Origin: Mycobacterium kyogaense
GTDB taxonomy: Bacteria; Actinomycetota; Actinomycetes; Mycobacteriales; Mycobacteriaceae
NCBI RefSeq assembly: GCF_003254575.1
Contig: NZ_QJUA01000017.1
Location: 1-64,000 of the forward strand
Direction: 5' to 3'
Length of the DNA: 64,000 nucleotides
The stretch's first letter is position 1. Every line of letters starts with the position of its first letter. A program made the position numbers and the translations under genes. The notes below the pieces were generated by a model that was given only the letters and a program-made list of their open reading frames with translations, was not told the origin of the DNA and searched no databases. Below are positions 37,771 to 52,091 of the stretch, piece after piece.

Positions 37771-39240
37771 CTACGCGGACGCCAGGGCCCGCTGCTTGCT
37801 GAACTCCAGCGTGCCGTCGTCGATCTTGCCGTTGCGGATGACGCGCAGATCCACGAGGTAGTTCTGCTTGAGCCGCCACGGCGCCTTCGATCCCGACTTC
37901 GGCAGCCGGTCCAGCGCACGCTTGATGTAGCCCGAGGACAGGTCCACGAACGGCAGCTCCTCGACATCGGGGGCCGGATCGCGCGGCACCACGGTGTCGT
38001 AGCCGTTGCTGTTCATGTGCTGCAACAGCCGGCTGACGTACTCCGAGGTCAGATCTGCTTTGAGCGTCCATGACGCGTTGGTGTAGCCGAAGGTGAACGC
38101 CACGTTCGGCAGACCCGAGAGCATCAGCCCCTTGTAGGCCACCGACTTCGACAGGTCCTGCGGCTCTCCGTTGCGCAGCACCTCCGCACCGCCGAAGAAC
38201 TGCACGTTCAATCCCGTTGCGGTGACGATGATGTCGGCCTTGACTTCCTGGCCGGACTTCAGCGCGATGCCGTCGGCGGTGAAGTGGTCGATCACGTCGG
38301 TGACGACGTCGGCCTTGCCCTTGCGGATCGTCTTGAACAGATCGCCGTTGGGGGCCAGGCACACGCGCTGGTCCCACGGCTTGTAGTCGGGTGCGAAGTG
38401 CCGGTCGTAGTCGAAGCCCTCGGGCAGCCGGCGTTCGGCCATGGTGCGCAACGCTTTCCGGAACACGTTGGGCAGGGTGCGGGCGAGCTGGTACTGCGCG
38501 GTGGCCTGCAGGATCGCCTTCCAGCGCACCGCGGTGTAGGCCGCCTTCTCCGGCAGCATCTTGTAGGCACGGGCCGCGAACGGGTCTTTGTCGGGCAGCG
38601 AGCCGATGTAGGTGGGAGTGCGTTGCAGCATCGTCACGTGGCCTGCGCCGCTGTCGACGAGAGCGGGGATCAGCGTGATCGCGGTGGCCCCGCTGCCGAT
38701 CACGACGACGTTCTTGCCCTGGTAGTCCAGGTCCTCCGGCCAGTGCTGGGGGTGCACGATCGTGCCGGTGAAGTCCTCGGCGCCGGGGAACTCGGGCGAG
38801 AAGCCCTTGTCGTAGTTGTAATAGCCGCTGCACGCCCACAGGAAGCCGGTGTGCAGTTCGACCGTCTCGCCGTCTCGCTCGATGGTCAACTCCCACCGGC
38901 TGTGCTCGTCGGACCAGTTGGCCGCGGTGACGCGCTGGCCGTAGCGGATGTGCTCGGCGATGCCGTTCTCGGTGGCAGCCTCGTTGAGGTAATTCCAGAT
39001 CGACGGGCCGTCAGCGATCATCTGGTCGGTGGCCCACGGCTTGAAGTGGAAGCCCAGGGTGTACATGTCGGAGTCCGACCGGATTCCCGGGTACTTGAAC
39101 AGGTCCCAGGTACCGCCGAGCTGCTCACGCCGCTCGAGGATCACGTAGCTCTTACCGGGGCAATTCTGCTGGAGGTGCCAGGCGGCGCTGATGCCGGAGA
39201 TCCCGGCTCCGACGATGACGACGTCGACAAATTCGGTCAT
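37771..39240 (-). CDS. EthA-like Baeyer-Villiger monooxygenase
   Basis: This 489-residue FAD/NADPH monooxygenase resembles M. tuberculosis EthA (same length; MTEFVDVVIVGAGISG, GGTWDLFKYPGIRSDSDMYTLGF, YTNASWTLKADLTSEYV as I recall them). The BVMO fingerprint is FTGTIVHPQHWPED, and a second Rossmann motif is VVVIGSGATA. EthA oxidises ketones and activates ethionamide. Several mycobacterial paralogues share these traits and no ethR is adjacent, so I do not assign the name. Transcription is probably leaderless, from a promoter covered by two palindromes. Confidence 0.85.
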   Translation of the reverse strand: MTEFVDVVIVGAGISGISAAWHLQQNCPGKSYVILERREQLGGTWDLFKYPGIRSDSDMYTLGFHFKPWATDQMIADGPSIWNYLNEAATENGIAEHIRYGQRVTAANWSDEHSRWELTIERDGETVELHTGFLWACSGYYNYDKGFSPEFPGAEDFTGTIVHPQHWPEDLDYQGKNVVVIGSGATAITLIPALVDSGAGHVTMLQRTPTYIGSLPDKDPFAARAYKMLPEKAAYTAVRWKAILQATAQYQLARTLPNVFRKALRTMAERRLPEGFDYDRHFAPDYKPWDQRVCLAPNGDLFKTIRKGKADVVTDVIDHFTADGIALKSGQEVKADIIVTATGLNVQFFGGAEVLRNGEPQDLSKSVAYKGLMLSGLPNVAFTFGYTNASWTLKADLTSEYVSRLLQHMNSNGYDTVVPRDPAPDVEELPFVDLSSGYIKRALDRLPKSGSKAPWRLKQNYLVDLRVIRNGKIDDGTLEFSKQRALASA

Positions 39241-39246
39241 GGTGTA

Positions 39247-39272
39247 AAGCTATCAACATCGTGTCGACGTGG

Positions 39273-39287
<15 letters not shown>
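39247..39287 (-). promoter_or_regulatory. Leaderless promoter with two tandem palindromic operators
   Basis: On the minus strand, TTGACC (39276-39271), an 18-nt spacer and TAGCTT (39252-39247) end 6 nt before the ATG of the EthA-like gene. Two related 15-bp palindromes lie 20 bp apart: TCAACA-GTG-TGTTGA (39273-39287, perfect) overlapping the -35 box, and TCAACA-TCG-TGTCGA (39253-39267, one mismatch) in the spacer next to the -10 box. This is an arrangement expected for cooperative binding of a TetR-type repressor. The first palindrome also covers the stop of the SGNH hydrolase gene. Confidence 0.6.
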
Positions 39288-40996
<1,709 letters not shown>

Positions 40997-41000
<4 letters not shown>

Positions 41001-42016
41001 GTCGTGACTCCTTCCCGCACCCGCAGTTCGGCGGCGATCGTGTCGGCGGTCCACGGCGCGAGCAGGAATCCCGACCGACCGTGGCCCGCGGCCACCAGGG
41101 TCCGGTCGTCGAGCCTGCCGACGATCGGCACGTTGTCCTCGGTCATCGGGCGCAGGCCCGCCGCGCACTCGGCCAGCTCGTACTCGCCGAGCGCCGGCAT
41201 CACCTCACACGCGTCGTCGAGCAGTTCCCGCACGCCGGCCACCGAGGGTGCGGTGTCACGTCCGTGCTCGTACTGGGTCGCGCCGACCACGACGCCGTCG
41301 GCGCGCGGCACCAGGTACACCTGCCGGCCGTGCACGCGGGCCCGCACCACCCGCTTCGGGATCGGCAGGCAGCCGCGCCGCCAGCGCAGCCGCAGCACCT
41401 CGCCCTTCACCGGCCGGATCGGCAGGCCCGGCCACAGCGTGGGCGCGTCGATGCCGTTGGCGATCACGACGGCATCCGCGTCGCTCACCTCGTCCAGCGC
41501 GGTGACGGGCCCGGCCCACTCGACACCCAGCCGTTCGCAGTGGGCAGCCAGCCCGTCGACCACGGCCCTGTTGTCGACGGCGAGCTCGGTCTCGGCCACG
41601 AATCCGTGCCGAATCGTCTGCGCCAGAAGGGGTTCGATGTCGCGGGCCGCGGTGGTCGCGGTGACGGGGTGGCCCTGGGCGGACAACCAGTCCCCGACCG
41701 TCCTCAGATCGGCGGCGTCACCGCGGTCCACCGCGACGACGAGGGACTCCCGGGAGGTGACGACCTCGGGCGGCAGACCATCGAGGAAGCCGTCGTGCCA
41801 GAGCGCGAGCGAGGCCAGGCCGATCTGCAGCAGTCGTTCCTCGCCGGGCCACCCCTCGCTGTGCGGGGCGAGCATGCCGCCGGCCACCCAGGAGGCGCCG
41901 GGGGTGCCGGTCCGATGCACCCGCACGCGCCAGCCGTCCTGGGCGGCGCGACGGGCGACGGCGAGGCCGATGACGCCGCCGCCGATGACGGCCAGCCGGT
42001 TCGGGTGCGGGTTCAC
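40997..42016 (-). CDS. thiO: Glycine oxidase ThiO
   Basis: ThiO, 339 residues, is an FAD enzyme of the DAO family that oxidises glycine to the imine used by ThiG. The FAD motif is [20 protein letters not shown], and the C-terminal [19 protein letters not shown] and [16 protein letters not shown] blocks are typical. The GTG at 42016 is chosen because AAGGGAG, the 3' strand of the TPP riboswitch, lies 8 nt upstream; the ATG at 42040 lies inside the riboswitch. Confidence 0.94.
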
Positions 42017-42020
42017 AGCT

Positions 42021-42110
42021 GCTACTCCCTTCGCCGGCATGACCCGGATCAGGTGCGACGGTCAGAGCCGGCGGGCTCACTCTCAGTCCCCGTACCCGGG
42101 ACTCCCGTGT
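42021..42110 (-). ncRNA. TPP riboswitch upstream of thiO
   Basis: On the minus strand the THI-box landmarks appear in order: GGGAGTCC (from 42106), GGGGACTGAGAGTGAGCC, CACCTGATCCGGGTCATGCCGGCG and the closing AAGGGAG (to about 42025). The closing strand doubles as the ribosome site of thiO, so TPP binding should block translation. It is the second such element in the window, controlling the thiazole branch. Confidence 0.92.
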
Positions 42111-42150
42111 GGACGGTCTTGTCGCCGTCCAGCCTACGTCGCGGGGACGC

Positions 42151-42166
42151 TACGGTTCGCAGTGTG
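42151..42166 (+). promoter_or_regulatory. Leaderless promoter of thiE
   Basis: TACGGT (42151-42156) fits the -10 box and ends 7 nt before the GTG at 42164, with no ribosome site. It supports that start. thiE therefore seems not to be under the divergent riboswitch. Confidence 0.45.
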
Positions 42167-42820
42167 CGTGACGCCTCTCTCTACCTGTGCACCGACGCCC
42201 GCCGGGAGCGCGGCGATCTGGCGGAGTTCGCCGACGCCGCACTGGCCGGCGGTGTCGACATCATCCAGCTGCGCGACAAGGGGTCGCCGGGTGAACGGCA
42301 GTTCGGCCCCCTGGAGGCGCGCGACGAACTGGCGGCGCTGGAGGTGCTCGCCGACGCCGCCCGCCGCCACGACGCCCTGATCGCGGTCAACGACCGCGCC
42401 GACGTCGCGTTCGCAGCGCATGCCGACGTGCTGCACCTCGGTCAGGACGACCTGCCGCTACCGGTGGCCCGGCAGATCTTCTCGGGCACCGTCGGGCGCT
42501 CCACCCACGACCTCGACCAGGTGCAGGCGGCGATCGCCGAGCCCGTCGACTACTTCTGCGTGGGCCCGTGCTGGCCGACGCCGACCAAGCCCGGCCGGTC
42601 CGCGCCCGGGCTCGACCTCGTCCGCGCGACCGCAGCCCTGCATCCCGCCAAGCCGTGGTTCGCGATCGGCGGCATCGACGCCGACCGGATTCCCGAGGTG
42701 CTCGAGGCCGGAGCTCGTCGCATCGTCGTCGTGCGCGCCATCACCGGCGCCGATGATCCGCGGGCGGCGGCGCAGGAGTTGAAGGCGGCACTCACCGCGG
42801 CGGGGCGCGCTACGGGTTAG
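42164..42820 (+). CDS. thiE: Thiamine-phosphate synthase ThiE
   Basis: ThiE, 218 residues, joins HMP pyrophosphate and thiazole phosphate into thiamine phosphate. TIM-barrel blocks are clear: [69 protein letters not shown] and [11 protein letters not shown]. The GTG start is supported by a leaderless -10 box. It is divergent from thiO and overlaps the convergent mutT3 end by 11 nt. Confidence 0.95.
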   Translation: MRDASLYLCTDARRERGDLAEFADAALAGGVDIIQLRDKGSPGERQFGPLEARDELAALEVLADAARRHDALIAVNDRADVAFAAHADVLHLGQDDLPLPVARQIFSGTVGRSTHDLDQVQAAIAEPVDYFCVGPCWPTPTKPGRSAPGLDLVRATAALHPAKPWFAIGGIDADRIPEVLEAGARRIVVVRAITGADDPRAAAQELKAALTAAGRATG

Positions 42821-43295
42821 CGAGCGGCGGGATGCCCGCAGCGAGTTCACGCAGGCGGCTCCAGCTGGCCGCGAAGCCCGGGTGCAGCGGCAGGTCGGCG
42901 ACGTCGTCCTCGGCCACCCAGCGCAGCTCGGCGCTCTCCCGGTTCGGCACCGTCTCGAGCACCGCCTCGGCGTCGGCGATCACGGTCGTGTAGGTCCAGC
43001 CGGACACCTCGGCGGTGACGACCGTCGTCCGGACCACGACCTGCTCGGCAGGCAGACCGGCTTCCTCGTGGGCTTCGCGGATCGCCGCCTGCTCGGCCGT
43101 CTCGTGACTGTCGCGGGCGCCTCCCGGCAGTCCCCACGTGCCGCCCTGGTGACTCCACGGCGCCCGGTGCTGCAGCAGCACCGCCAGCGATCCGTCCGAC
43201 AGCGGCGCCCGCAGCAGCAGACCGGCGGCCCCGTGCCTGCCCCAGTAGGCCGTCCCGCCGGCTGATACCACCCACCCGTCACCGTCACCACGCAC
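42810..43295 (-). CDS. mutT3: NUDIX hydrolase MutT3
   Basis: This 161-residue NUDIX pyrophosphohydrolase has a complete Nudix box [24 protein letters not shown] with the REXXEE core. MutT-type enzymes clean oxidised nucleoside triphosphates from the pool. The name follows its position between thiE and the glnX-glnH-pknG genes, as for Rv0413. The start is GTG at 43295. Confidence 0.88.
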   Translation of the reverse strand: MRGDGDGWVVSAGGTAYWGRHGAAGLLLRAPLSDGSLAVLLQHRAPWSHQGGTWGLPGGARDSHETAEQAAIREAHEEAGLPAEQVVVRTTVVTAEVSGWTYTTVIADAEAVLETVPNRESAELRWVAEDDVADLPLHPGFAASWSRLRELAAGIPPLANP

Positions 43296-43453
43296 CCGTC
43301 CAGCTTAAGGAACGAGAACGGGTCGAGGGCGAGTCGCGACCGCGAATCCGCACGCGCCGGACCCGAATCTCTTAGAATTCCCTCAGATATTTTGCACCGT
43401 TAGAGTTGCATGACCGCCGTTGAGATCGAGACCGGGATGAGGTCCGCGCACAC

Positions 43454-44772
43454 GTGACAGTCGAGTTGGCGCACCCGTCGACCGAGCCTCTTGCGTCACG
43501 GTCGCCGACGGTCACCGCCCATCCGCGGTGGTGGTTCCTGTGGACGACGCCGGGCCGCATCCTGACGATCGGGCTGATCCTGGCCGCCCTCGTCATCGCC
43601 AGCGCCTTCGCGACCTCGACCACGATCAACGACCGTCAGCAGGCGCTGACCACCGTGCTGAACCGGACCGAGCCGCTGGCGTTCGCCGCCGGCCAGCTCT
43701 ACACCACGCTGTCGGTCGCCGACGCCGCCGCGGCCACCGCGTTCATCGCCGGAGCCGAGCCGCGGGCCGTGCGGCAACGCTATGAGCAGGCCATCACCGA
43801 CGCCGCGGTCGCCGTCGCGCGCGCGTCCAGCGGGCTCACCGACGAGCCGCTGGTGCAGCTGCTCGGCCGCATCAACGCCCGGCTGGCCGTCTACACCGGG
43901 CTGGTCGAGACCGCGCGCACCAACAACCGGGCCGGCAACCCGGTCGGCTCCTCGTATCTGTCCGAGGCGTCGTCGCTGATGCAGCAGCAGATCCTGCCCG
44001 ACGCCCAACGGCTCTACGAGCAGACCTCCGCCCGGGTCGACGCCGAGACCACCGCATCCACCCGCATCCCCGGCCCCGTCATCCTGATCGTCGTCGGCAC
44101 GCTGCTGTTCGGCGCGTTCGCCAACCGGTGGCTGGCCAAGCGGACGCGGCGCCGGGTCAACATCGGCTTCGTCGCCGGCGGCCTGGCAGTTCTGATCATG
44201 CTGATCTGGGTGGGGACGGCGCTGATCATCTCGACGTCGGACAGCCGCAGCGCCAAGGAGACGGCGGCCGAATCCCTCAAGACGGTCACCACGCTCGCGA
44301 TCACCGCTCAGCAGGCCCGCGCCGACGAGACGCTGTCGCTGATCCGGCGCGGCGATGAGAACGTCCGCAAGCAGTCCTACTACCAGCGCATCGACCAGAT
44401 GCAGGAGCAGCTGGCCCGCTACCTGGGCACCGACAACTCCATCGACAAGACCAACCTGGCCGATGCCGACGCGCTGCTCAACCGCTGGCGCGCCGCCGAC
44501 GACCGGATCACCGCCTACATCGCCGTCGGCAACTACCAGGCCGCGACGCAGGTCGCCCTCGGCGTCGGCGAAGACGATGCGACGCCGGCGTTCGACAAAC
44601 TCGACGAGGCCCTGACCAACGGCATCGAGCAGAGCCGCGCCCAGCTGCGCAACGAGATCGTCAACGCGCGCCGGGTGCTGTCCGGGGCCACGGTCGGCGC
44701 CGCGGTGCTGTCGATCATGGCGGCGATCGCGGTGGCGCTGGGCATCTGGCCGCGATTGAGCGAGTACAGGTG

Positions 44773-44773
<1 letters not shown>
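43454..44773 (+). CDS. glnX: Membrane sensor protein GlnX
   Basis: This 439-residue protein has four membrane helices (about 33-55, 205-225, 238-260, 408-432) and two large helical extracytoplasmic loops with 4-helix-bundle character, as in chemoreceptor-like sensors. In mycobacteria the homologous GlnX (Rv0412c) passes the aspartate/glutamate signal from GlnH to PknG. The GTG start follows an only moderate GAGG ribosome site. Its stop overlaps the start of glnH (TGATGA), consistent with a single operon. Confidence 0.88.
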
Positions 44774-48077
<3,304 letters not shown>

Positions 48078-48282
48078 CGCTGACGACGAAATCCGTTGCG
48101 AAAGCGTCTATACCTTTAGTGACACATGGCAGGCGGTCGCCGTCACCTCGGCCAATCCAGAGAAGATTATGGTCAACCTACGAAATCCGTAGTATCGTCA
48201 TCGCCACGCTTTCAGACCGCAGGGCTGCTATCCCCCACTCCGGCATCTCGCCCCGGGAGGCCTCTCTCATGAACAGACGGCG
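48078..48282. other. Intergenic region between pknG and the STAS gene
   Basis: No gene is seen apart from a 5-codon leader ORF at its end. The decamer CGAAATCCGT occurs at 48087-48096 and 48181-48190, and the second copy is part of the short palindrome CTACG-AAATC-CGTAG (48178-48192). These may be regulatory sites for the STAS gene. Confidence 0.3.
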
Positions 48283-48286
48283 ATGA
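48269..48286 (+). CDS. Five-codon leader ORF (MNRRR) ahead of the STAS gene
   Basis: ATG AAC AGA CGG CGA TGA is preceded by GGGAGG at 8 nt. Its stop overlaps the ATG of the STAS gene, which has no good ribosome site of its own. Three arginine codons, two of them rare in high-GC genomes (AGA, CGA), could make coupling sensitive to arginine charging. This is a reading of sequence only. Confidence 0.35.
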   Translation: MNRRR

Positions 48287-48714
48287 GCACTCAGCGCGTG
48301 TTCCGCCCAGATCCGACGTCGTTCGATCTGCGCGAGGAACAGCACCGTGCGACCTTCTCGGCCTGCGAGCTGCCGCCGCACACCGTGCTCGTCACCATCC
48401 ACGGGGAGATCGACGCCGCCAACGCCGCTGCGCTGGCCCACTACATCGAGAAGCGGCTCGGCCACTCCCGCAGGCTGATCCTCGACCTGCAGACCGTGGA
48501 GTTCTTCGGCGCCGCCGGTTTTGCCGCGCTCACCCACATCGACGTGCTGTGCAGCCGGGCGGGTGTGCGCTGGTCGCTGCTGGCGGGCTCGCATGTGCTG
48601 CGGCTGCTGCGCATCTGCGATCCGCACCGCGAGCTACCCGTCGCCGCCGACTCCGCCAAGTACATCCGTACACGCCCGAGCAATCGCAAGCTCCTCGTCG
48701 GTCGGGACCACTAG
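48283..48714 (+). CDS. STAS-domain protein (anti-sigma-factor antagonist-like)
   Basis: This 143-residue protein has one STAS domain: [28 protein letters not shown], then [23 protein letters not shown], where the DLxxVxFFGAAG segment occupies the position of the phosphorylatable Ser loop. Here the loop has Gly-Ala instead of the usual Ser, which could make it insensitive to kinase control. Partners would be an anti-sigma factor/kinase, none of which is in the window. The 3' end overlaps the convergent ackA gene by 81 nt. Confidence 0.8.
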   Translation: MSTQRVFRPDPTSFDLREEQHRATFSACELPPHTVLVTIHGEIDAANAAALAHYIEKRLGHSRRLILDLQTVEFFGAAGFAALTHIDVLCSRAGVRWSLLAGSHVLRLLRICDPHRELPVAADSAKYIRTRPSNRKLLVGRDH

Positions 48715-49794
48715 CACCGTCGTCGCCGCACCCGCCGCCGAAATCCGTCGCGCAGCGCGGGACGGGCTCTCGTTCAGATGCTCGTCGATCTCGATCCCGA
48801 ACGCGGTGAGCCCCGATAGCGCATCGCGGCGCACCAGCGCGTCGTTCTCCCCCACCCCGGCGGTGAACGTGATGACGTCAGCCCCGCCGAGCACTGCGAG
48901 GTAGGCGCCGATGTACTTGCGCAGCCGATGGATGTACACGTCGTAGGCGAGCCGGGCGTCGGCGTCGCCGGCGTCGATGCGCCGGTGCAGTTCCCGGAAG
49001 TCGATCTCCCCGCCGAGGCCACGCACGCCGGAGCGGCGATTCAACATGGTCTCGATGTCTTCGACCGACATTCCCGCTTCGCGCCAGAGGTACATCACGA
49101 TGCCCGGGTCGATGTCACCCGAGCGGGTGCCCATCACCAGCCCCTCCATCGGGGTCAGGCCCATGGACGTCTCGACCGGCCGGCCGCCGACGATCGCCGA
49201 CGCCGACGCGCCGTTGCCCAGGTGCAGCACGATCTGGCGCAGCGAGGCCAGCGGGACGTCGAGGTAGGCGGCGGCCTGCTCGCTGACGTACTGGTGTGAC
49301 GTGCCGTGGAAGCCGTAGCGCCGGATGTGCCATTCCTCGGCCACCTGGTTGTCGATCGCGTAGGTGGCCGCCTCGGGTGGCAGGTCGTGGAAGAACGCGG
49401 TGTCGAACACCGCGACGTGCGGCAGGTCGGGCAGCGCCGCGCGGGCGACCTCGATGCCGAGCAGCGCGGGCGGGTTGTGCAGGGGGGCGAGCGGGGACAG
49501 ACGTTTCAGGCGTTCGATCGTGTCGTCGTCGATGACGGTGGGCCGGTAGAGGTCCGGGCCGCCGTGCACGACGCGGTGTCCCACCGCCACCAGGCCGAGC
49601 TCGTCGAGGCGGTGGCCGTCGCCGGCGAGCGCCTCGTGAACGACGTCGAGCGCGGCGCGGTGGTCGGGCACCTTCGGATCGTCGCCGATCCGCTCGACGA
49701 TCCCGTCGGCCACGGTGGCCCCGGAATCCAGTTGCACGACAGAGTATTTCAATGACGACGAGCCCGAGTTGAGGACCAGGACGGTATCCGGCAT
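48634..49794 (-). CDS. ackA: Acetate kinase
   Basis: AckA, 386 residues, interconverts acetyl phosphate + ADP and acetate + ATP. Blocks are [13 protein letters not shown] at the N-terminus, [31 protein letters not shown] and [10 protein letters not shown]. The ATG shares one base with the pta stop (TGATG), so the two enzymes of the Pta-Ack pathway are made together. Confidence 0.96.
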   Translation of the reverse strand: MPDTVLVLNSGSSSLKYSVVQLDSGATVADGIVERIGDDPKVPDHRAALDVVHEALAGDGHRLDELGLVAVGHRVVHGGPDLYRPTVIDDDTIERLKRLSPLAPLHNPPALLGIEVARAALPDLPHVAVFDTAFFHDLPPEAATYAIDNQVAEEWHIRRYGFHGTSHQYVSEQAAAYLDVPLASLRQIVLHLGNGASASAIVGGRPVETSMGLTPMEGLVMGTRSGDIDPGIVMYLWREAGMSVEDIETMLNRRSGVRGLGGEIDFRELHRRIDAGDADARLAYDVYIHRLRKYIGAYLAVLGGADVITFTAGVGENDALVRRDALSGLTAFGIEIDEHLNESPSRAARRISAAGAATTVLVVPTDEELAIARACTDVLGGVGGDG

Positions 49795-51875
49795 CAGCTG
49801 CGCCCCTGCGCCTGGATGGCCGTGATCGCCACGGTGTTGACGATGTCCTCGACCAGCGCGCCGCGGGACAGATCGTTGACGGGTTTGTTCAGGCCCTGCA
49901 GCACCGGACCGATCGCGATCGCGCCGGCGCTGCGCTGCACGGCCTTGTAGGTGTTGTTACCGGTGTTCAGGTCGGGAAAGATCAGCACGGTTGCCCGCCC
50001 GGCGACCGGCGAATCGGGCATCTTGGTGGCAGCCACCGACGGCTCCACCGCCGCGTCGTACTGGATCGGCCCCTCCACCAGTAGTTCGGGATCTCGCATC
50101 CGGACCAATTCAGTTGCCTTCCTGACTTTTTCGACGTCGGCTCCGCTGCCCGAGGTGCCGGTGGAATAGGACAGCATCGCCACCCGCGGCTCGATGCCGA
50201 ACTGCGCGGCGGTGCGTGCCGACGACAGCGCGATGTCGGCGAGCTGTTCGTCGGTGGGGTCGGGCACGATTGCGCAGTCGCCGTAGGCGAGCACTTCGTC
50301 GGCCAGACACATGAAGAAGATGCTCGACACCGTCGAGGTATCGGGCAGTGTCTTGATGATCTCGAACGCCGGACGGACGGTGTGCGCGGTCGTGTGCCTG
50401 GCGCCGGAGACCATGCCGTCGACCATGTCCGTGTGCACCAGCATCGTGCCGAAATACGAGACGTCGTGCATGGTTTCGCGGGCCTGCTCGACGGTGACCC
50501 CCTTGTGCTTGCGCATCTCGGCGTACTGCTCGGCGAACTGGTCGCACAGCTCGCTGCGCTGCGGGTCGAGGATGTCTGCTGCCGACAGATCCACGCCCAG
50601 CTCGGCCGCGCGGGCCCGCACCTGTTGCTCGTCGCCGAGAATGGTGAGGTCGGCGACGTTGCGCTTGAGCAGCCGGCCGGCGGCCTGCAGGATGCGGTCG
50701 TCGTCCCCCTCCGGGAGCACGATGCGGCGCCGATCGCTGCGCGCCTGGTCCAGCAGCTGATGGGTGAACATCTGCGGGGTGACCACCGAGGGGATCGGAA
50801 GGGTCAAGCGCGCCAACAGATCTGCGGTGTCGACATAGGTGTCCATCAGCGCCAGCGCCGTGTCGACCTTGCGGGGCGAATCCGTGGTGACCCGGCCGCG
50901 CGTCGCCGCGACACGGCTGGCGGTCTCGAACGTGCCGAACCGCGTCTGCAGGATCGGCACCCGTAGCCCGAGCCCGCTCACCAGCGCGTCGATGGCCGGG
51001 TGCAGCGGCAGCCCGCCGTTGAGGATGACGCAGGACAGCGACGGGAATCCTTCGGCGGCATGGGCACTGAGCACTGCCAGCACCACATCGGAACGGTCGC
51101 CGGGGGTGATCACCGCGACGCCTTCGGTCAGCCGCTCCAGCACATGTTCGGCGGTCATCCCCGCCACCAGCACGTCCTCCGCCTCGCGCACGAGCAGCGC
51201 GTGGTCACCCTTGACCACCGAACCCTCGACGGCGGCTTGCAATTCGGCCACCGAGGGGGCCACCAGCAGCGGCTCCTCGGGCAATACATAGCTCGGCGGC
51301 GTCACGCTGCTCAGCGCGTCGGCGACCTGACCGAGCTGGGCAGGGTCGCATCGGTTGACCACCACGGCCGCGGTGTGCGCGTGCTGGGCGGCGATCTCGT
51401 CGATGCACAGGCCGACGACCTGGGCGACCTGTTCCGAGGTCCGGCCCAGCCCCTTGACCGCGAGCACGACAGGGGCACCCAGGTTGGCTGCGATGCGCGC
51501 GTTGGTGGAGAGCTCGCTGGGGGTCGCGACGTCGGTGTAGTCACTGCCGACGATCACCACCGCATCGCACCGGTCGGCCACCTGGTGGAACCGGTCGACG
51601 ATGTCGGCGAGGGCGCCGTCGGGGTCGTCGTGCAGCTGCTGATAGCTCACCCCGACGCATTCCTCGTAGGACAGGCCCGCCGTGGTGTGGGTGAGCAGCA
51701 ACTCGAGGATGTAGTCGCGCCCCTCGCTGATGCGGGTGATCGGCCGGAACACCCCGACGCGGGCGACGGTCGCCGCGAGCCGGTGCAGGATGCCCAGCGC
51801 GATCGTCGACTTTCCGGTGTCGCCTTCGGGTGAGGCCACGTAGATCGCTGTTGCAGTCCGAGGAGCGTCAGGCAC
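49794..51875 (-). CDS. pta: Phosphate acetyltransferase Pta (long form)
   Basis: Pta, 693 residues, makes acetyl phosphate from acetyl-CoA. It has the long three-domain architecture: an N-terminal P-loop domain ([17 protein letters not shown]), a DRTGG middle domain, and the C-terminal phosphotransacetylase domain ([56 protein letters not shown]). The start is GTG; an ATG two bases upstream is out of frame. Confidence 0.96.
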   Translation of the reverse strand: MPDAPRTATAIYVASPEGDTGKSTIALGILHRLAATVARVGVFRPITRISEGRDYILELLLTHTTAGLSYEECVGVSYQQLHDDPDGALADIVDRFHQVADRCDAVVIVGSDYTDVATPSELSTNARIAANLGAPVVLAVKGLGRTSEQVAQVVGLCIDEIAAQHAHTAAVVVNRCDPAQLGQVADALSSVTPPSYVLPEEPLLVAPSVAELQAAVEGSVVKGDHALLVREAEDVLVAGMTAEHVLERLTEGVAVITPGDRSDVVLAVLSAHAAEGFPSLSCVILNGGLPLHPAIDALVSGLGLRVPILQTRFGTFETASRVAATRGRVTTDSPRKVDTALALMDTYVDTADLLARLTLPIPSVVTPQMFTHQLLDQARSDRRRIVLPEGDDDRILQAAGRLLKRNVADLTILGDEQQVRARAAELGVDLSAADILDPQRSELCDQFAEQYAEMRKHKGVTVEQARETMHDVSYFGTMLVHTDMVDGMVSGARHTTAHTVRPAFEIIKTLPDTSTVSSIFFMCLADEVLAYGDCAIVPDPTDEQLADIALSSARTAAQFGIEPRVAMLSYSTGTSGSGADVEKVRKATELVRMRDPELLVEGPIQYDAAVEPSVAATKMPDSPVAGRATVLIFPDLNTGNNTYKAVQRSAGAIAIGPVLQGLNKPVNDLSRGALVEDIVNTVAITAIQAQGRS

Positions 51876-52091
51876 ATCGAAAGCCTGCCCGATCCCCGCC
51901 GCGATGGCCAGCGCGGTGGCGTGTGCCGCACATTACGGAACCGGAGGGATCGATTTTACTCCGCGGTAAGTTGTCTGAGTTTGCTGAACATGGTTCACTG
52001 CGTACAACATGCTGACAGAGACGTTAATTAGCGTTCTGAAGCGAATCGCTGAAATTGCACGACTCGGGGTTTTTTCGATAGAGGGGGTGTC
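51876..52091. other. Intergenic region between pta and the GT2 cassette
   Basis: This divergent spacer is AT-rich relative to its surroundings (for instance ACGTTAATTAGCG near 52021). TTGCAC (52055-52060) with ATAGAG 17 nt on is a weak promoter candidate for the cassette. GAGGGGG lies just before the cassette's first GTG. No convincing gene is present. Confidence 0.3.

Noticed and set aside
37771..39240. Definite assignment as EthA
   Set aside because: Several mycobacterial paralogues share the motifs, and the divergent ethR of the true locus is missing here.
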